A stretch of DNA of 64,000 nt, from positions 744,001-808,000 of the forward strand of contig JAGYIV010000008.1 of assembly GCA_018402345.1 (NCBI GenBank), given 5' to 3'. Each line of letters opens with the position of its first letter. Position 1 is the first letter of the stretch. Origin of the DNA: Terrimicrobiaceae bacterium. Lineage in GTDB: Bacteria > Verrucomicrobiota > Verrucomicrobiia > Chthoniobacterales > Terrimicrobiaceae. This document shows, piece by piece, positions 18,868 through 26,085 of this stretch. The notes beneath the pieces were generated by a model. It searched no databases. It was not told the DNA's origin and saw nothing but the letters and a program-made list of their open reading frames with translations. Made by a program: the position numbers and the translations under genes.

Positions 18868-19507
18868 GGCTTGCAGTGCGGGGTTTCTTTTCGAAGCGTT
18901 TTTCGGTGCCGGCGAGGAGGCGCGAGATGTTCGAACGGTGGCGCCACACGGCGAGGGCGCACATAAGAAAGGCGATGCCTGTGCGGACAGGATCGCATTT
19001 CCCCGCGATGAGGAGCGCAGTTGCCGCCGTCGGAAGCGCCACAGCGGCTCCCAGCGAGGCGACCGACACGTAGCGGGTGGTGAAAAACAGCGTGATCCAC
19101 ACAACAAGACCGAAACCAAACACCGCCGGAGGGAAGAGGGCGATCATGACGCCCGCCGAGGTGGCGATGCCCTTGCCGCCTTGGAAGCGGAGCCAGACCG
19201 GATACGTGTGACCCGCGACGGCGCAGATCGCGGCAGCGACACCGGCGCGGATCATTTCGGGTTCGGAGGCATTGAAAAAAAGCGCGGCAAGGGCGAAGGC
19301 GCCCATGACGGCAAGCCAGCCTTTGAAGGCATCGAGCGCAAAGACAGTGTAGCCCCATTTTTTTCCAAGGACGCGGAGGGCGTTGGTGGCGCCCGTGCTG
19401 CCGCTGCCTTCCTTGCGAAGATCGACGCCGTTTAGGCGACCGGCGAGATATCCCCACGGGATCGAACCGAGAACATAGGCCAACAGGGCTGCCGAGAGGT
19501 AGAGCAT
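18857..19507 (-). CDS. plsY: Acyl-phosphate:glycerol-3-phosphate acyltransferase
   Basis: The 216-residue polytopic inner-membrane protein starts MLYLSAALLAYVLGSIPWGY. It carries the PlsY motifs GSGSTGATNALRVLGKK, GHTYPVWLRFQGGKGIATS and RHRSNISRLLAGTEKRF, with about five membrane segments between. It acylates glycerol 3-phosphate with acyl-phosphate from PlsX as the first step of phospholipid synthesis. ATG 19507 is chosen because the first transmembrane helix begins there. It heads a plsY-gpsA-glycosyltransferase operon. Confidence 0.95.
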   Translation of the reverse strand: MLYLSAALLAYVLGSIPWGYLAGRLNGVDLRKEGSGSTGATNALRVLGKKWGYTVFALDAFKGWLAVMGAFALAALFFNASEPEMIRAGVAAAICAVAGHTYPVWLRFQGGKGIATSAGVMIALFPPAVFGFGLVVWITLFFTTRYVSVASLGAAVALPTAATALLIAGKCDPVRTGIAFLMCALAVWRHRSNISRLLAGTEKRFEKKPRTASHVQ

Positions 19508-19578
19508 CGGGCCGCATGAAAACACGGGAGCGGGCGCACGTCTCAAGAAAAATCGCCGCTGTTTTTCGCAGGTGGCGG

Positions 19579-19607
19579 TTGTCAATCAGGCCGAACTCGG
19601 CTACACA
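19579..19607 (+). promoter_or_regulatory. Promoter of the tRNA-Ser gene
   Basis: TTGTCA at 19579-19584 and TACACA at 19602-19607 are separated by exactly 17 bp. The element ends 17 bp before the mature tRNA 5' end, a good sigma-70 arrangement for a stable RNA. Confidence 0.6.
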
Positions 19608-19624
19608 ACCCAGTCCGCTCTATT

Positions 19625-19712
19625 GGATGGGTGGCAGAGTGGTCGATTGCGCACGCCTGGAAAGCGTGTATACCGAAAGGTATCGGGGGTTCGAATCCCC
19701 CCCCATCCGCCA
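19625..19712 (+). tRNA. tRNA-Ser (anticodon GGA)
   Basis: An 88-nt cloverleaf is visible. The 5' acceptor strand GGATGGG pairs with CCCATCC, and the discriminator G is followed by an encoded CCA. The anticodon arm CACGC-CTGGAAA-GCGTG places GGA at 19659-19661. The long variable arm (TATACCGAAAGGTAT) is the class II form expected of tRNA-Ser, and the T arm GGGGGTTCGAATCCCCC is intact. It reads UCC and UCU codons. panD follows 32 bp downstream. Confidence 0.97.
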
Positions 19713-19744
19713 GCGGGATGCTAACATTTTTTTGCTGTCGCCAG

Positions 19745-20107
19745 ATGCTTAAATCAATTCTTGGTTCCAAAATCCACCGCGCCATCGTGACCGATGCGAA
19801 CGTGGACTATGAAGGCAGCATGGCGATCGACGAGGAGTTTCTCGAAGAGGCCGGCATCGAGCCGTATGAAAAAATCCTCATCGGCAACCAGTCGAATGGC
19901 CACCGCTTCGAGACCTACGCGATCAAGGCCCCTCGCGGGAGCAAAAGCATCGTGCTCAACGGCGCCGTCGCGCATCTCGGCAAGGCGGGCGACCGCTTGA
20001 CCATCATGACCTTCGTTCAACTCACCGCCGAGCAACTTAAAACCCACACTCCAAAGGTGATCGTGCTCAACGACCGGAACGAAATCATCAACCGCCGCGG
20101 GATTTAA
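19745..20107 (+). CDS. panD: Aspartate 1-decarboxylase proenzyme
   Basis: The 120-residue protein begins MLKSILGSKIHRAIVTDANV. It has the self-cleavage site Gly-Ser in DYEGSMAIDEEFLE, where serinolysis creates the pyruvoyl cofactor. The family sequences NGHRFETYAI, GSKSIVLNGAVAHLGKAGD and VIVLNDRNEI follow. It makes beta-alanine for pantothenate. The frame is open further upstream across the tRNA, so ATG 19745 is used. Its end overlaps the convergent ybeY by 4 bp. The partner panB is about 23 kb away in this window. Confidence 0.95.
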   Translation: MLKSILGSKIHRAIVTDANVDYEGSMAIDEEFLEEAGIEPYEKILIGNQSNGHRFETYAIKAPRGSKSIVLNGAVAHLGKAGDRLTIMTFVQLTAEQLKTHTPKVIVLNDRNEIINRRGI

Positions 20108-20553
20108 AAAGAGGCGCCGGACGTGGTCTCGGCAAGGATGCGGGATTGAGTGGCGGCCATTGTTTTGGCGGTGGCGGGGGTGGTGTCGTCGTGGCCGGAG
20201 AGGTGGAGGAACCCGTGGATGATATAGAGCGCGAGTTCCGTGGTCGTGGTGTGGGCGAACTCGGGGGCGCGGGTTGCGGCGACATGGGCACAGACGAGGA
20301 TTTCGCCGTAGGGGAAGGTAATGACATCTGTCGCGCCCGGGATGCCAAGAAAGTCGCGGTGGACGCGAGCCATGGCGGCGGTGCCGAGGATGGAAATGTC
20401 GACGGCCTCGAGCGAGGCGAGTGGGGCGTTGTGTTGTTCGGCGATGGCGAGGCAGCGCGGGAGGGCAGCGGCGGCGAGGCGCTCGAGGGCAGCGCGGTCG
20501 TAGGGGGTGGCCTTCGCACGGTGGGAAAACGAGAGGCGCGGCGGGGTGCTCAA
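20104..20553 (-). CDS. ybeY: Endoribonuclease YbeY (rRNA maturation factor)
   Basis: The 149-residue metalloprotein has the UPF0054 core: VHRDFLGIPGATDVITFPYG and the zinc motif HGFLHLSGHDD. His113 and His117 are present. The third ligand position (+10), His in E. coli, is Asp123 here, a variant I also associate with Bacteroidetes homologues. YbeY processes the 3' end of 16S rRNA and helps ribosome quality control. It is 5 bp downstream of the 7TM-HD gene, which follows phoH, a conserved gene order. Confidence 0.9.
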   Translation of the reverse strand: MSTPPRLSFSHRAKATPYDRAALERLAAAALPRCLAIAEQHNAPLASLEAVDISILGTAAMARVHRDFLGIPGATDVITFPYGEILVCAHVAATRAPEFAHTTTTELALYIIHGFLHLSGHDDTTPATAKTMAATQSRILAETTSGASF

Positions 20554-20558
20554 GGTGG

Positions 20559-22145
20559 TCAGGCGGCGGATTTTTCCTCGGGCCGTCTGCCTTGCGGGGT
20601 GTCGCGCTGGTCGCGGCGGGGGTAGGCGATGCGGGCGTGGAGCATGTTGACGAGGGTAAAGCGGAAGCTTTCGGCGGCGCGCCAGAGTTCGGCGATGGTC
20701 AAGGGGGCATCGTCGAGTTGGCCGCTTTCGATGCGGTCCCTGACGAGATCGCGGACGAGGTCGTCGATGCGTTGCGGAGTGGGTCGCTCGAGGCTGCGGG
20801 AGGCGCTTTCGATGGAGTCGGCGAGACTCACGAGGGCCGCCTCCTTGGTTTGGGGGCGCGGGCCGGGGTAGCGGAAGCTTTCCTCGCTGACGTCGGGGAT
20901 ATCGTCCGCTCGCATGTTCATGATCTTGCCGCCGAGGCGGGCGTCCTCCTGTTGCTGGAGGGCGCGCTGGAGGAAATATGAGACGGTCGAGGTGCCGTGG
21001 TGCTGGCGAATGACCTCGACGATCTCATGGTTGAGCTTGTGCTTGAGGGCGAGGTCGATGCCTTCCTTCACATGGGCGATGATGATAAGGGCGCTCATGG
21101 TCGGGGTGAGGTCGTCGTGGGGATTTTCGCCGTGGGGGATGTTTTCGGTGAAATACTGGGGTTTCACGAGTTTCCCGATGTCATGGAAATACGAGCCGAC
21201 GCGGCAGATGGTGGGATTGGCTCCGACGGTCTCGGCGGCCGCCTCCGAGAGGTTGGCGACGGCGAGGCTGTGGTGGTAGGTGCCCGGCGCCTCCAGGCTG
21301 AGACGCTTCAGGAGGGGGTGGTTGAGGTCCGTCATTTCCAGCCAGGAAATATCGGTGGTGATTTTGAACATGTGCTCGAGCATCGGGAGAATGCCGCTGA
21401 CGAACACGGCGGTGCCGATGCCGGTGGCGATGGCCGCGAAGCTTTGCCAACCGATCATTTGCCAATTTGTCTGCGAGGGGAGTTCCCAGACGACCGGGCC
21501 GATCTGGCCGAAGGTGGCGGCGAGAATCCAGGTGGCAAGCCCCACATAGACGCCCGCGCGGACTAGTCGGCTCCGGCGGCGGACTTGCAGGGTGACAAAG
21601 ACGGCGATGAAACCGGTGATGAGGGAAATGACAAGGAACACCGGATCGATGCGGCCGACGAGGAGCGAGCCCCAGAGGCTGGCGAAGACAGCCGCGTAGA
21701 TGCCGTGGTTTTTACCGAGGAGGACGGAAAGGGTGAGCGGGGCGAAGGCGTAGGGGATGAGCAGGGGGGCGAGCTGGAGGTCGATATTGCCTGCGGCCGC
21801 CTGGCTGAGAATGACTTTGATCATGGCCAGTTGCCCCAGCAGCACGCCGAGGAGGACGCCAAGGCGGGCGTTGCTGTGCATGGTCTGTGGATGGTTGATC
21901 CACAATTGCGCGACGGCGGTGACGAAGATCAGGAGGCAGAGGAGGAATTTTTTGGCGGGTTCCTCCTGCACGCCGGTGAAGATGAGCGCCGCGATGCCGA
22001 GGACGAAGGCGGCGAGAAGAATGCCTCGCATGATCCAGCCGCACTCGAGCCCCTCAAGGAACTCGTTGGTTTCAACCTGCCTGCGGCGTTTCCCACAATC
22101 CATGCCACGCCCGACAAGCTTCCAGCGTTTGAAAAAATCGAACAT
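20559..22145 (-). CDS. 7TM-HD membrane phosphohydrolase (PgpH-like)
   Basis: The 528-residue protein has a cytoplasmic N-terminus, about seven hydrophobic helices (roughly residues 38-270) and a C-terminal HD domain: APGTYHHSLAVANLSEAA, GSYFHDIGKLVKP, IIIAHVKEGIDLA, RQHHGTSTV and LADSIESASRSL, with the metal-binding His and Asp residues intact. PgpH relatives hydrolyse cyclic di-AMP. This one lacks the large extracellular domain found in front of the helices in Listeria PgpH, so it begins directly at the membrane bundle. It lies in the phoH-HD-ybeY order seen in many bacteria. The substrate is inferred from homology. Confidence 0.88.
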   Translation of the reverse strand: MFDFFKRWKLVGRGMDCGKRRRQVETNEFLEGLECGWIMRGILLAAFVLGIAALIFTGVQEEPAKKFLLCLLIFVTAVAQLWINHPQTMHSNARLGVLLGVLLGQLAMIKVILSQAAAGNIDLQLAPLLIPYAFAPLTLSVLLGKNHGIYAAVFASLWGSLLVGRIDPVFLVISLITGFIAVFVTLQVRRRSRLVRAGVYVGLATWILAATFGQIGPVVWELPSQTNWQMIGWQSFAAIATGIGTAVFVSGILPMLEHMFKITTDISWLEMTDLNHPLLKRLSLEAPGTYHHSLAVANLSEAAAETVGANPTICRVGSYFHDIGKLVKPQYFTENIPHGENPHDDLTPTMSALIIIAHVKEGIDLALKHKLNHEIVEVIRQHHGTSTVSYFLQRALQQQEDARLGGKIMNMRADDIPDVSEESFRYPGPRPQTKEAALVSLADSIESASRSLERPTPQRIDDLVRDLVRDRIESGQLDDAPLTIAELWRAAESFRFTLVNMLHARIAYPRRDQRDTPQGRRPEEKSAA

Positions 22146-22200
22146 TAATTGCGGAGTGCGCTGCGGTCCTTGGCTGAACTCTTGGATCGGGTGAGATTAA

Positions 22201-23172
22201 TCATATCCTGCTTTCGCGGGAGCCACGGTGATCCTTGTAGGCAAGAATCACCGCTTGGACCAAAGGATGACGCACAACATCCTTCTCTGTAAAGAAGTGG
22301 ATGCCAATTTCGGAAACATTTCTTAGGGCTGCAATGGCTTCCACAAGGCCGCTGAGCTTGTTTTTCGGGAGGTCGATCTGGGTGACATCGCCGGTGACCA
22401 CGCACCGCGAGCCCACGCCGAGGCGGGTGAGGAACATGAACATCTGCTCCGCGGTGGTGTTTTGGGCCTCGTCGAGGATGACGAACGAGTTGCTGAGGGT
22501 GCGGCCGCGCATGTAGGCGAGCGGGGCGATCTCAATCACGTGGCGATCCATCAGCTTTTGAAGTTCCTCGGGGTCGAGGAGGTCGTGAAGGGCGTCGTAG
22601 AGGGGGCGCAGGTAGGGGAGGATTTTTTCTTGGAGGTCGCCGGGGAGGAAGCCGAGGGCCTCGCCCGCTTCCACGGCCGGGCGGGTGAGGATGATGCGCT
22701 TCACCTTGTCTTGCTTGAGGGCGGCGACGGCGCAGGCGACGGCGAGGTAGGTCTTCCCGGTGCCCGCGGGGCCGATGCCGAAGGTGATGTCGTGGGTGTT
22801 GATGCGTTGGAGGTAGGATTTCTGACCCGAGGTGCGGGGCACGACCGGCGGCTTGCGAGGGGAGCAGAGGATGCGGGTGTCGAGCAGGCTGGTGAGGGGT
22901 TCGGCGGAGGCATTGCCCGCGGCGGCGTCGAGGGCCTGATGGAATTCCTGGTGGTGGATGGTGATGCCGCGCTTCCGGGCCTCCTCGAGTTGGGCGAAGA
23001 CATGGCGCGCACGGTCGAGATTCGCCTGGTCGCCTTCGAGGCGAATCCAACCGTCGCGGGCTGTGGCGCGGAGGGACAGGCGTGACTCGAGATCGTGGAG
23101 GAACTTCGGATCGCCTCCGTAGAGGGACTGGGCCACGCGGGCGTTTTCAAATTCCAGAGTAATGGTGTCCAT
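22201..23172 (-). CDS. PhoH family ATPase (PhoH-like)
   Basis: The 323-residue protein has a small N-terminal KH-like domain (to about residue 100) and a PhoH ATPase domain. Walker A is [13 protein letters not shown], Walker B is [11 protein letters not shown], and [19 protein letters not shown] and [11 protein letters not shown] are family signatures. PhoH2/YbeZ proteins are RNA-linked ATPases that work with YbeY in ribosome maturation, and ybeY is two genes downstream in the same operon. The spacing to the upstream exported-protein gene is 22 bp. Confidence 0.93.
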   Translation of the reverse strand: MDTITLEFENARVAQSLYGGDPKFLHDLESRLSLRATARDGWIRLEGDQANLDRARHVFAQLEEARKRGITIHHQEFHQALDAAAGNASAEPLTSLLDTRILCSPRKPPVVPRTSGQKSYLQRINTHDITFGIGPAGTGKTYLAVACAVAALKQDKVKRIILTRPAVEAGEALGFLPGDLQEKILPYLRPLYDALHDLLDPEELQKLMDRHVIEIAPLAYMRGRTLSNSFVILDEAQNTTAEQMFMFLTRLGVGSRCVVTGDVTQIDLPKNKLSGLVEAIAALRNVSEIGIHFFTEKDVVRHPLVQAVILAYKDHRGSRESRI

Positions 23173-23194
23173 GCCTTGCGGGGCCGCGCCTGTG

Positions 23195-23617
23195 TTATTT
23201 GTAGGCGTAGACCAACGCCCAGCCGGTGCGCTCCTCGGGGGACTTAAGGACGGTCACAATGGCGTAGTAGCTGCCGGTGCGTTCGGGCACGACGCGCACG
23301 GCGGTCATGCGTCCGGGTTTGAGGGACTCTCCATTCACAAGTTTCCCCTTCGAGTCATAGATATTGATCGATAGGACTGCGCGTTTGACGTCGGTGCCGA
23401 GGCAAAACCAGTATTCGTTGCCTTTGAAAAGCTGGGCCTGCACGGCTTGGCGATCCTTGACGCCGAGGTCGCCGCCCCAGGCGTCTTCGCGCACGCTGAA
23501 GCCTAGCTTCACGTAGGGGTGGGCGGCCTCGTAGGCGAAGGAGAGGGCGTCATCCACATAGGCCCATGCGGTGCCGGCGAGGAGGACGGACAACAGGATG
23601 GCGAGGGATTTTTTCAT
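23195..23617 (-). CDS. Small exported protein of unknown function
   Basis: The 140-residue product has a signal peptide (MKKSLAILLSVLLAGTAWA) and a beta-rich domain. Lines such as FKGNEYWFCLGTD, LSINIYDSKGKLV and PERTGSYYAIVTVL look like a periplasmic beta-sandwich with ligand-binding character, similar in pattern to pre-peptidase-like C-terminal domains. I cannot name the family. It sits 8 bp after another exported-protein gene and directly before phoH, and is probably one operon with both. ATG 23617 starts the signal peptide. Confidence 0.7.
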   Translation of the reverse strand: MKKSLAILLSVLLAGTAWAYVDDALSFAYEAAHPYVKLGFSVREDAWGGDLGVKDRQAVQAQLFKGNEYWFCLGTDVKRAVLSINIYDSKGKLVNGESLKPGRMTAVRVVPERTGSYYAIVTVLKSPEERTGWALVYAYK

Positions 23618-23625
23618 GGGTTGGC

Positions 23626-24444
23626 TCAAGCTCCCTTAAGGGTGATGGCATCGACGGTTTCGCCCGTCAATTTGTGGATGCGCTTGACGTTGTCGAGGGG
23701 GATCGTGCTGCCCTCGTCGTTGCCGATGAGGGGGCGGATGGATTTGAGCAATTTGCGGATGCGCTGGACGAGAGGTTCGTTCGAGAGGCGGCGACTCGAG
23801 AGGTTCGAGAGCTTGTCGGAGAAGAAATCAAGGAGAGCCGGTTGGTGGAGGAGTTCGGCGGAGTCCGGAGAGTAGCTTTTGGAGACGATGGAAGTAAGGA
23901 CATGGGTGCCACGAATCCAGCCTCCCACGCTGACGAGTTGGGCGAGGTCGTCGTCGCCAAGTTCCTGCATCGCGCCCTTCACATCCTGGAGGGCGCCGTC
24001 GAATTCGCGGCGGACTGCCAGCCACTGCTTCACTTCGGCCTTGTCGGTGATGCTTTTGCTGCGTTCGAGCACGGCTTTTTCGACATTGATTGCCTTGGAG
24101 AGGGTGAGCACGCGGCGGCCGATCTCCTTGACCTTCTCGGAATCCTCGGCTTCGACGGCGATGAAGCCTTCGGCGATGACGGTGCCGAGGAGGAGGGCGA
24201 CCTGGGCGCGGTTGCCGGTTTGTTTGCCCAGCGAGTCGCTCATTTCGCCGCGCCAGTTTGGGTTGCCAAGCTTGTCGAGGACGACGAAGACCTCGCTCGG
24301 GACTGGAACGACGACATCGTCGATGGATTGTGCGGGGAAGGCGGAAAGATCGATCGACTCGGGTGCGGGATCGGCCCGGAGGACGGTGGTGGTGAGTGCC
24401 GTGAGGGCGACGATTGCCGCGAACGGGTGAAGCATGTTCGGCAT
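23626..24444 (-). CDS. Exported helical protein of unknown function
   Basis: The 272-residue product has a signal peptide (MPNMLHPFAAIVALTALTTT, cleavage near residue 24). The rest is largely alpha-helical: FVVLDKLGNPNWRGEMSD, VALLLGTVIAEGFIAVEAED and IGRRVLTLSKAINVEKAVL suggest a helical bundle, and the C-terminus has a run of charged helices. I do not recognise it. It is the first gene of the leftward operon leading into phoH and ybeY, and diverges from the heptose kinase gene across a 59-bp spacer. Function unknown; periplasmic location inferred. Confidence 0.7.
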   Translation of the reverse strand: MPNMLHPFAAIVALTALTTTVLRADPAPESIDLSAFPAQSIDDVVVPVPSEVFVVLDKLGNPNWRGEMSDSLGKQTGNRAQVALLLGTVIAEGFIAVEAEDSEKVKEIGRRVLTLSKAINVEKAVLERSKSITDKAEVKQWLAVRREFDGALQDVKGAMQELGDDDLAQLVSVGGWIRGTHVLTSIVSKSYSPDSAELLHQPALLDFFSDKLSNLSSRRLSNEPLVQRIRKLLKSIRPLIGNDEGSTIPLDNVKRIHKLTGETVDAITLKGA

Positions 24445-24503
24445 TTTAAAAATTTGAGCTTTGTTGGCCGGCAGGAGCCGGATAATTTTTCTGAGAATTT
24501 GGA

Positions 24504-25508
24504 ATGAAACCGGAGCGATTACAACATCTTCTTGAGCGGGCATCGGAGTGCAGGTTGCTTGTGGTGGGGGATGTGATGCTCGACGAGTTTGTCTGGGGGC
24601 GGGTGTCGCGGATTTCGCCCGAGGCACCGGTGCCGGTGGTCGAGGTGGTCGAGGAAACCAGCTACCCCGGAGGAGCGGCGAATGTCGCGAGGAACCTGCG
24701 GCCGTTTTGTGCCGGGGTCGAATTGTGTGGACTGCTCGGGGAGGATGCAGCGGCGGGGCGCTTGAGGGGGTTGCTTGAGGAGGAGGGCATCGCCACGGGT
24801 GCGCTGGTTGCGGAACCGGGCCGAGCAACGATCTTGAAAACACGGATTATTGCTCGGCAACAACAGGTTGTGCGCGTTGATCGCGAGCCCTCGAATGGCG
24901 TATCCAAGGAAATCCTCGACCGTGCGTGCGGGGTGGTCGAGGCAGCGTTGGCCGATGTGGATGCGGTGATCGTTGAGGATTATGGGAAAGGGTTTTTGGG
25001 GCAGGAGATGAAAAACCGCCTTGTCGCGCTGGCGCGGGCCGCCGGGAAATACATCGCCGCCGATCCGAATCCGTCGAATCCGCTGGATTGGACGGGCGTG
25101 GATTTGTTGAAGCCAAACCGCTCGGAGGCGTTTGCGATGGCCGGGCGGAGGGATTCCGGAGCGTTGGAGCATCCGCTCAAGGACGACGCTCTTTTCGAGG
25201 TCGGGCGCGGGCTTTTGGAAAAATGGAGCCTGCCTGCCGTGCTTGTAACGCTCGGCGAGCACGGGATGATGTTGTTTCAACGGGACGCGGAGCCATACCA
25301 CACGCCCACGAGGGCGCGGGAGGTTTTCGATGTGTCGGGTGCCGGGGACACGGCGATTGCGCTGCACACCTTGGCAGTTTGCGCCGGAGCGACACCCGCC
25401 GAGGCGGCGGAAATCTCAAACCAGGCAAGTGGCGTGGTGGTCGCCAAGCTCGGCACGGCCACGCTGACCGCCGCCGAGTTGCGCGAGGCGTTTCTGAAAA
25501 ATGGCTGA
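24504..25508 (+). CDS. hldE: D-glycero-beta-D-manno-heptose-7-phosphate kinase
   Basis: The 334-residue PfkB-family sugar kinase corresponds to the N-terminal half of bifunctional HldE (RfaE domain I). Motifs are LLVVGDVMLDEFVWGRVSRI, the family GGAANVARNL and the C-terminal anion-hole FDVSGAGDTAIA with the catalytic Asp. It phosphorylates heptose 7-phosphate at C1 on the way to ADP-heptose for LPS inner core. The nucleotidyltransferase half is not fused here. Its end overlaps gmhB by 8 bp, so the next pathway step is co-translated. Confidence 0.9.
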   Translation: MKPERLQHLLERASECRLLVVGDVMLDEFVWGRVSRISPEAPVPVVEVVEETSYPGGAANVARNLRPFCAGVELCGLLGEDAAAGRLRGLLEEEGIATGALVAEPGRATILKTRIIARQQQVVRVDREPSNGVSKEILDRACGVVEAALADVDAVIVEDYGKGFLGQEMKNRLVALARAAGKYIAADPNPSNPLDWTGVDLLKPNRSEAFAMAGRRDSGALEHPLKDDALFEVGRGLLEKWSLPAVLVTLGEHGMMLFQRDAEPYHTPTRAREVFDVSGAGDTAIALHTLAVCAGATPAEAAEISNQASGVVVAKLGTATLTAAELREAFLKNG

Positions 25509-26025
25509 GCGGCGCGCGGTTTTCCTCGATCGCGACGGGACGCTCATGGAGGAGGTCCACTACTGCAACGATCCCAGGCGCGTGCGGGTTTTCCCCGGAG
25601 TCGCCGGTGCGCTGGCAAGATTCCGCCATGCAGGTTGGCTGGTGGTCATCGTGACTAACCAAAGCGGGTTGGCCACAGGAAAAATTTCGCCAGCCCAATA
25701 CGACGCTGTCCACGCGGAATTGATGAGACAGCTCCAGGGGCAGGTGGATGCGGTGTATTTCTGCGCGGACCATCCGCAATCCCCCACCCCACGGCGCAAA
25801 CCCGGCAGCGGCATGTTGCTCGAGGCGGCGGCCGAGCACGGCATCGACCTCTCGCGAAGTTGGATGATTGGCGACAAGGATGTGGATGTGGCCTGCGGGC
25901 GCGGGGCTGGCTGCCGCACGATTCTGGTGCGGACGGGTTACGGCGCTGGCATGGGCGATACGGGGGTGGATTTTGTGTTCGATGATGTCGTGGCGGCCTC
26001 GGATTTGATCCTCGCGGGGCGGTAG
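25501..26025 (+). CDS. gmhB: D-glycero-beta-D-manno-heptose 1,7-bisphosphate 7-phosphatase
   Basis: The 174-residue HAD-superfamily phosphatase has the DxD nucleophile motif (FLDRDGTLM, D10 and D12), VTNQSGLATG, RKPGSGM and the acidic GDKDVDVACG. It removes the C7 phosphate from heptose bisphosphate made by the upstream kinase. The zinc loop of E. coli GmhB, which has Cys-x-His then Cys-x-Cys before RKP, is reduced here to CADHPQSPTPRRKP with one Cys and one His, so zinc may be absent. It overlaps hldE by 8 bp. Confidence 0.87.
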   Translation: MAERRAVFLDRDGTLMEEVHYCNDPRRVRVFPGVAGALARFRHAGWLVVIVTNQSGLATGKISPAQYDAVHAELMRQLQGQVDAVYFCADHPQSPTPRRKPGSGMLLEAAAEHGIDLSRSWMIGDKDVDVACGRGAGCRTILVRTGYGAGMGDTGVDFVFDDVVAASDLILAGR

Positions 26026-26085
26026 CCCACTTCTTGCGGATTCTTGCGCACGGCTCCTGCTGGTGCCAATGTGCCCGCCTGCGGA

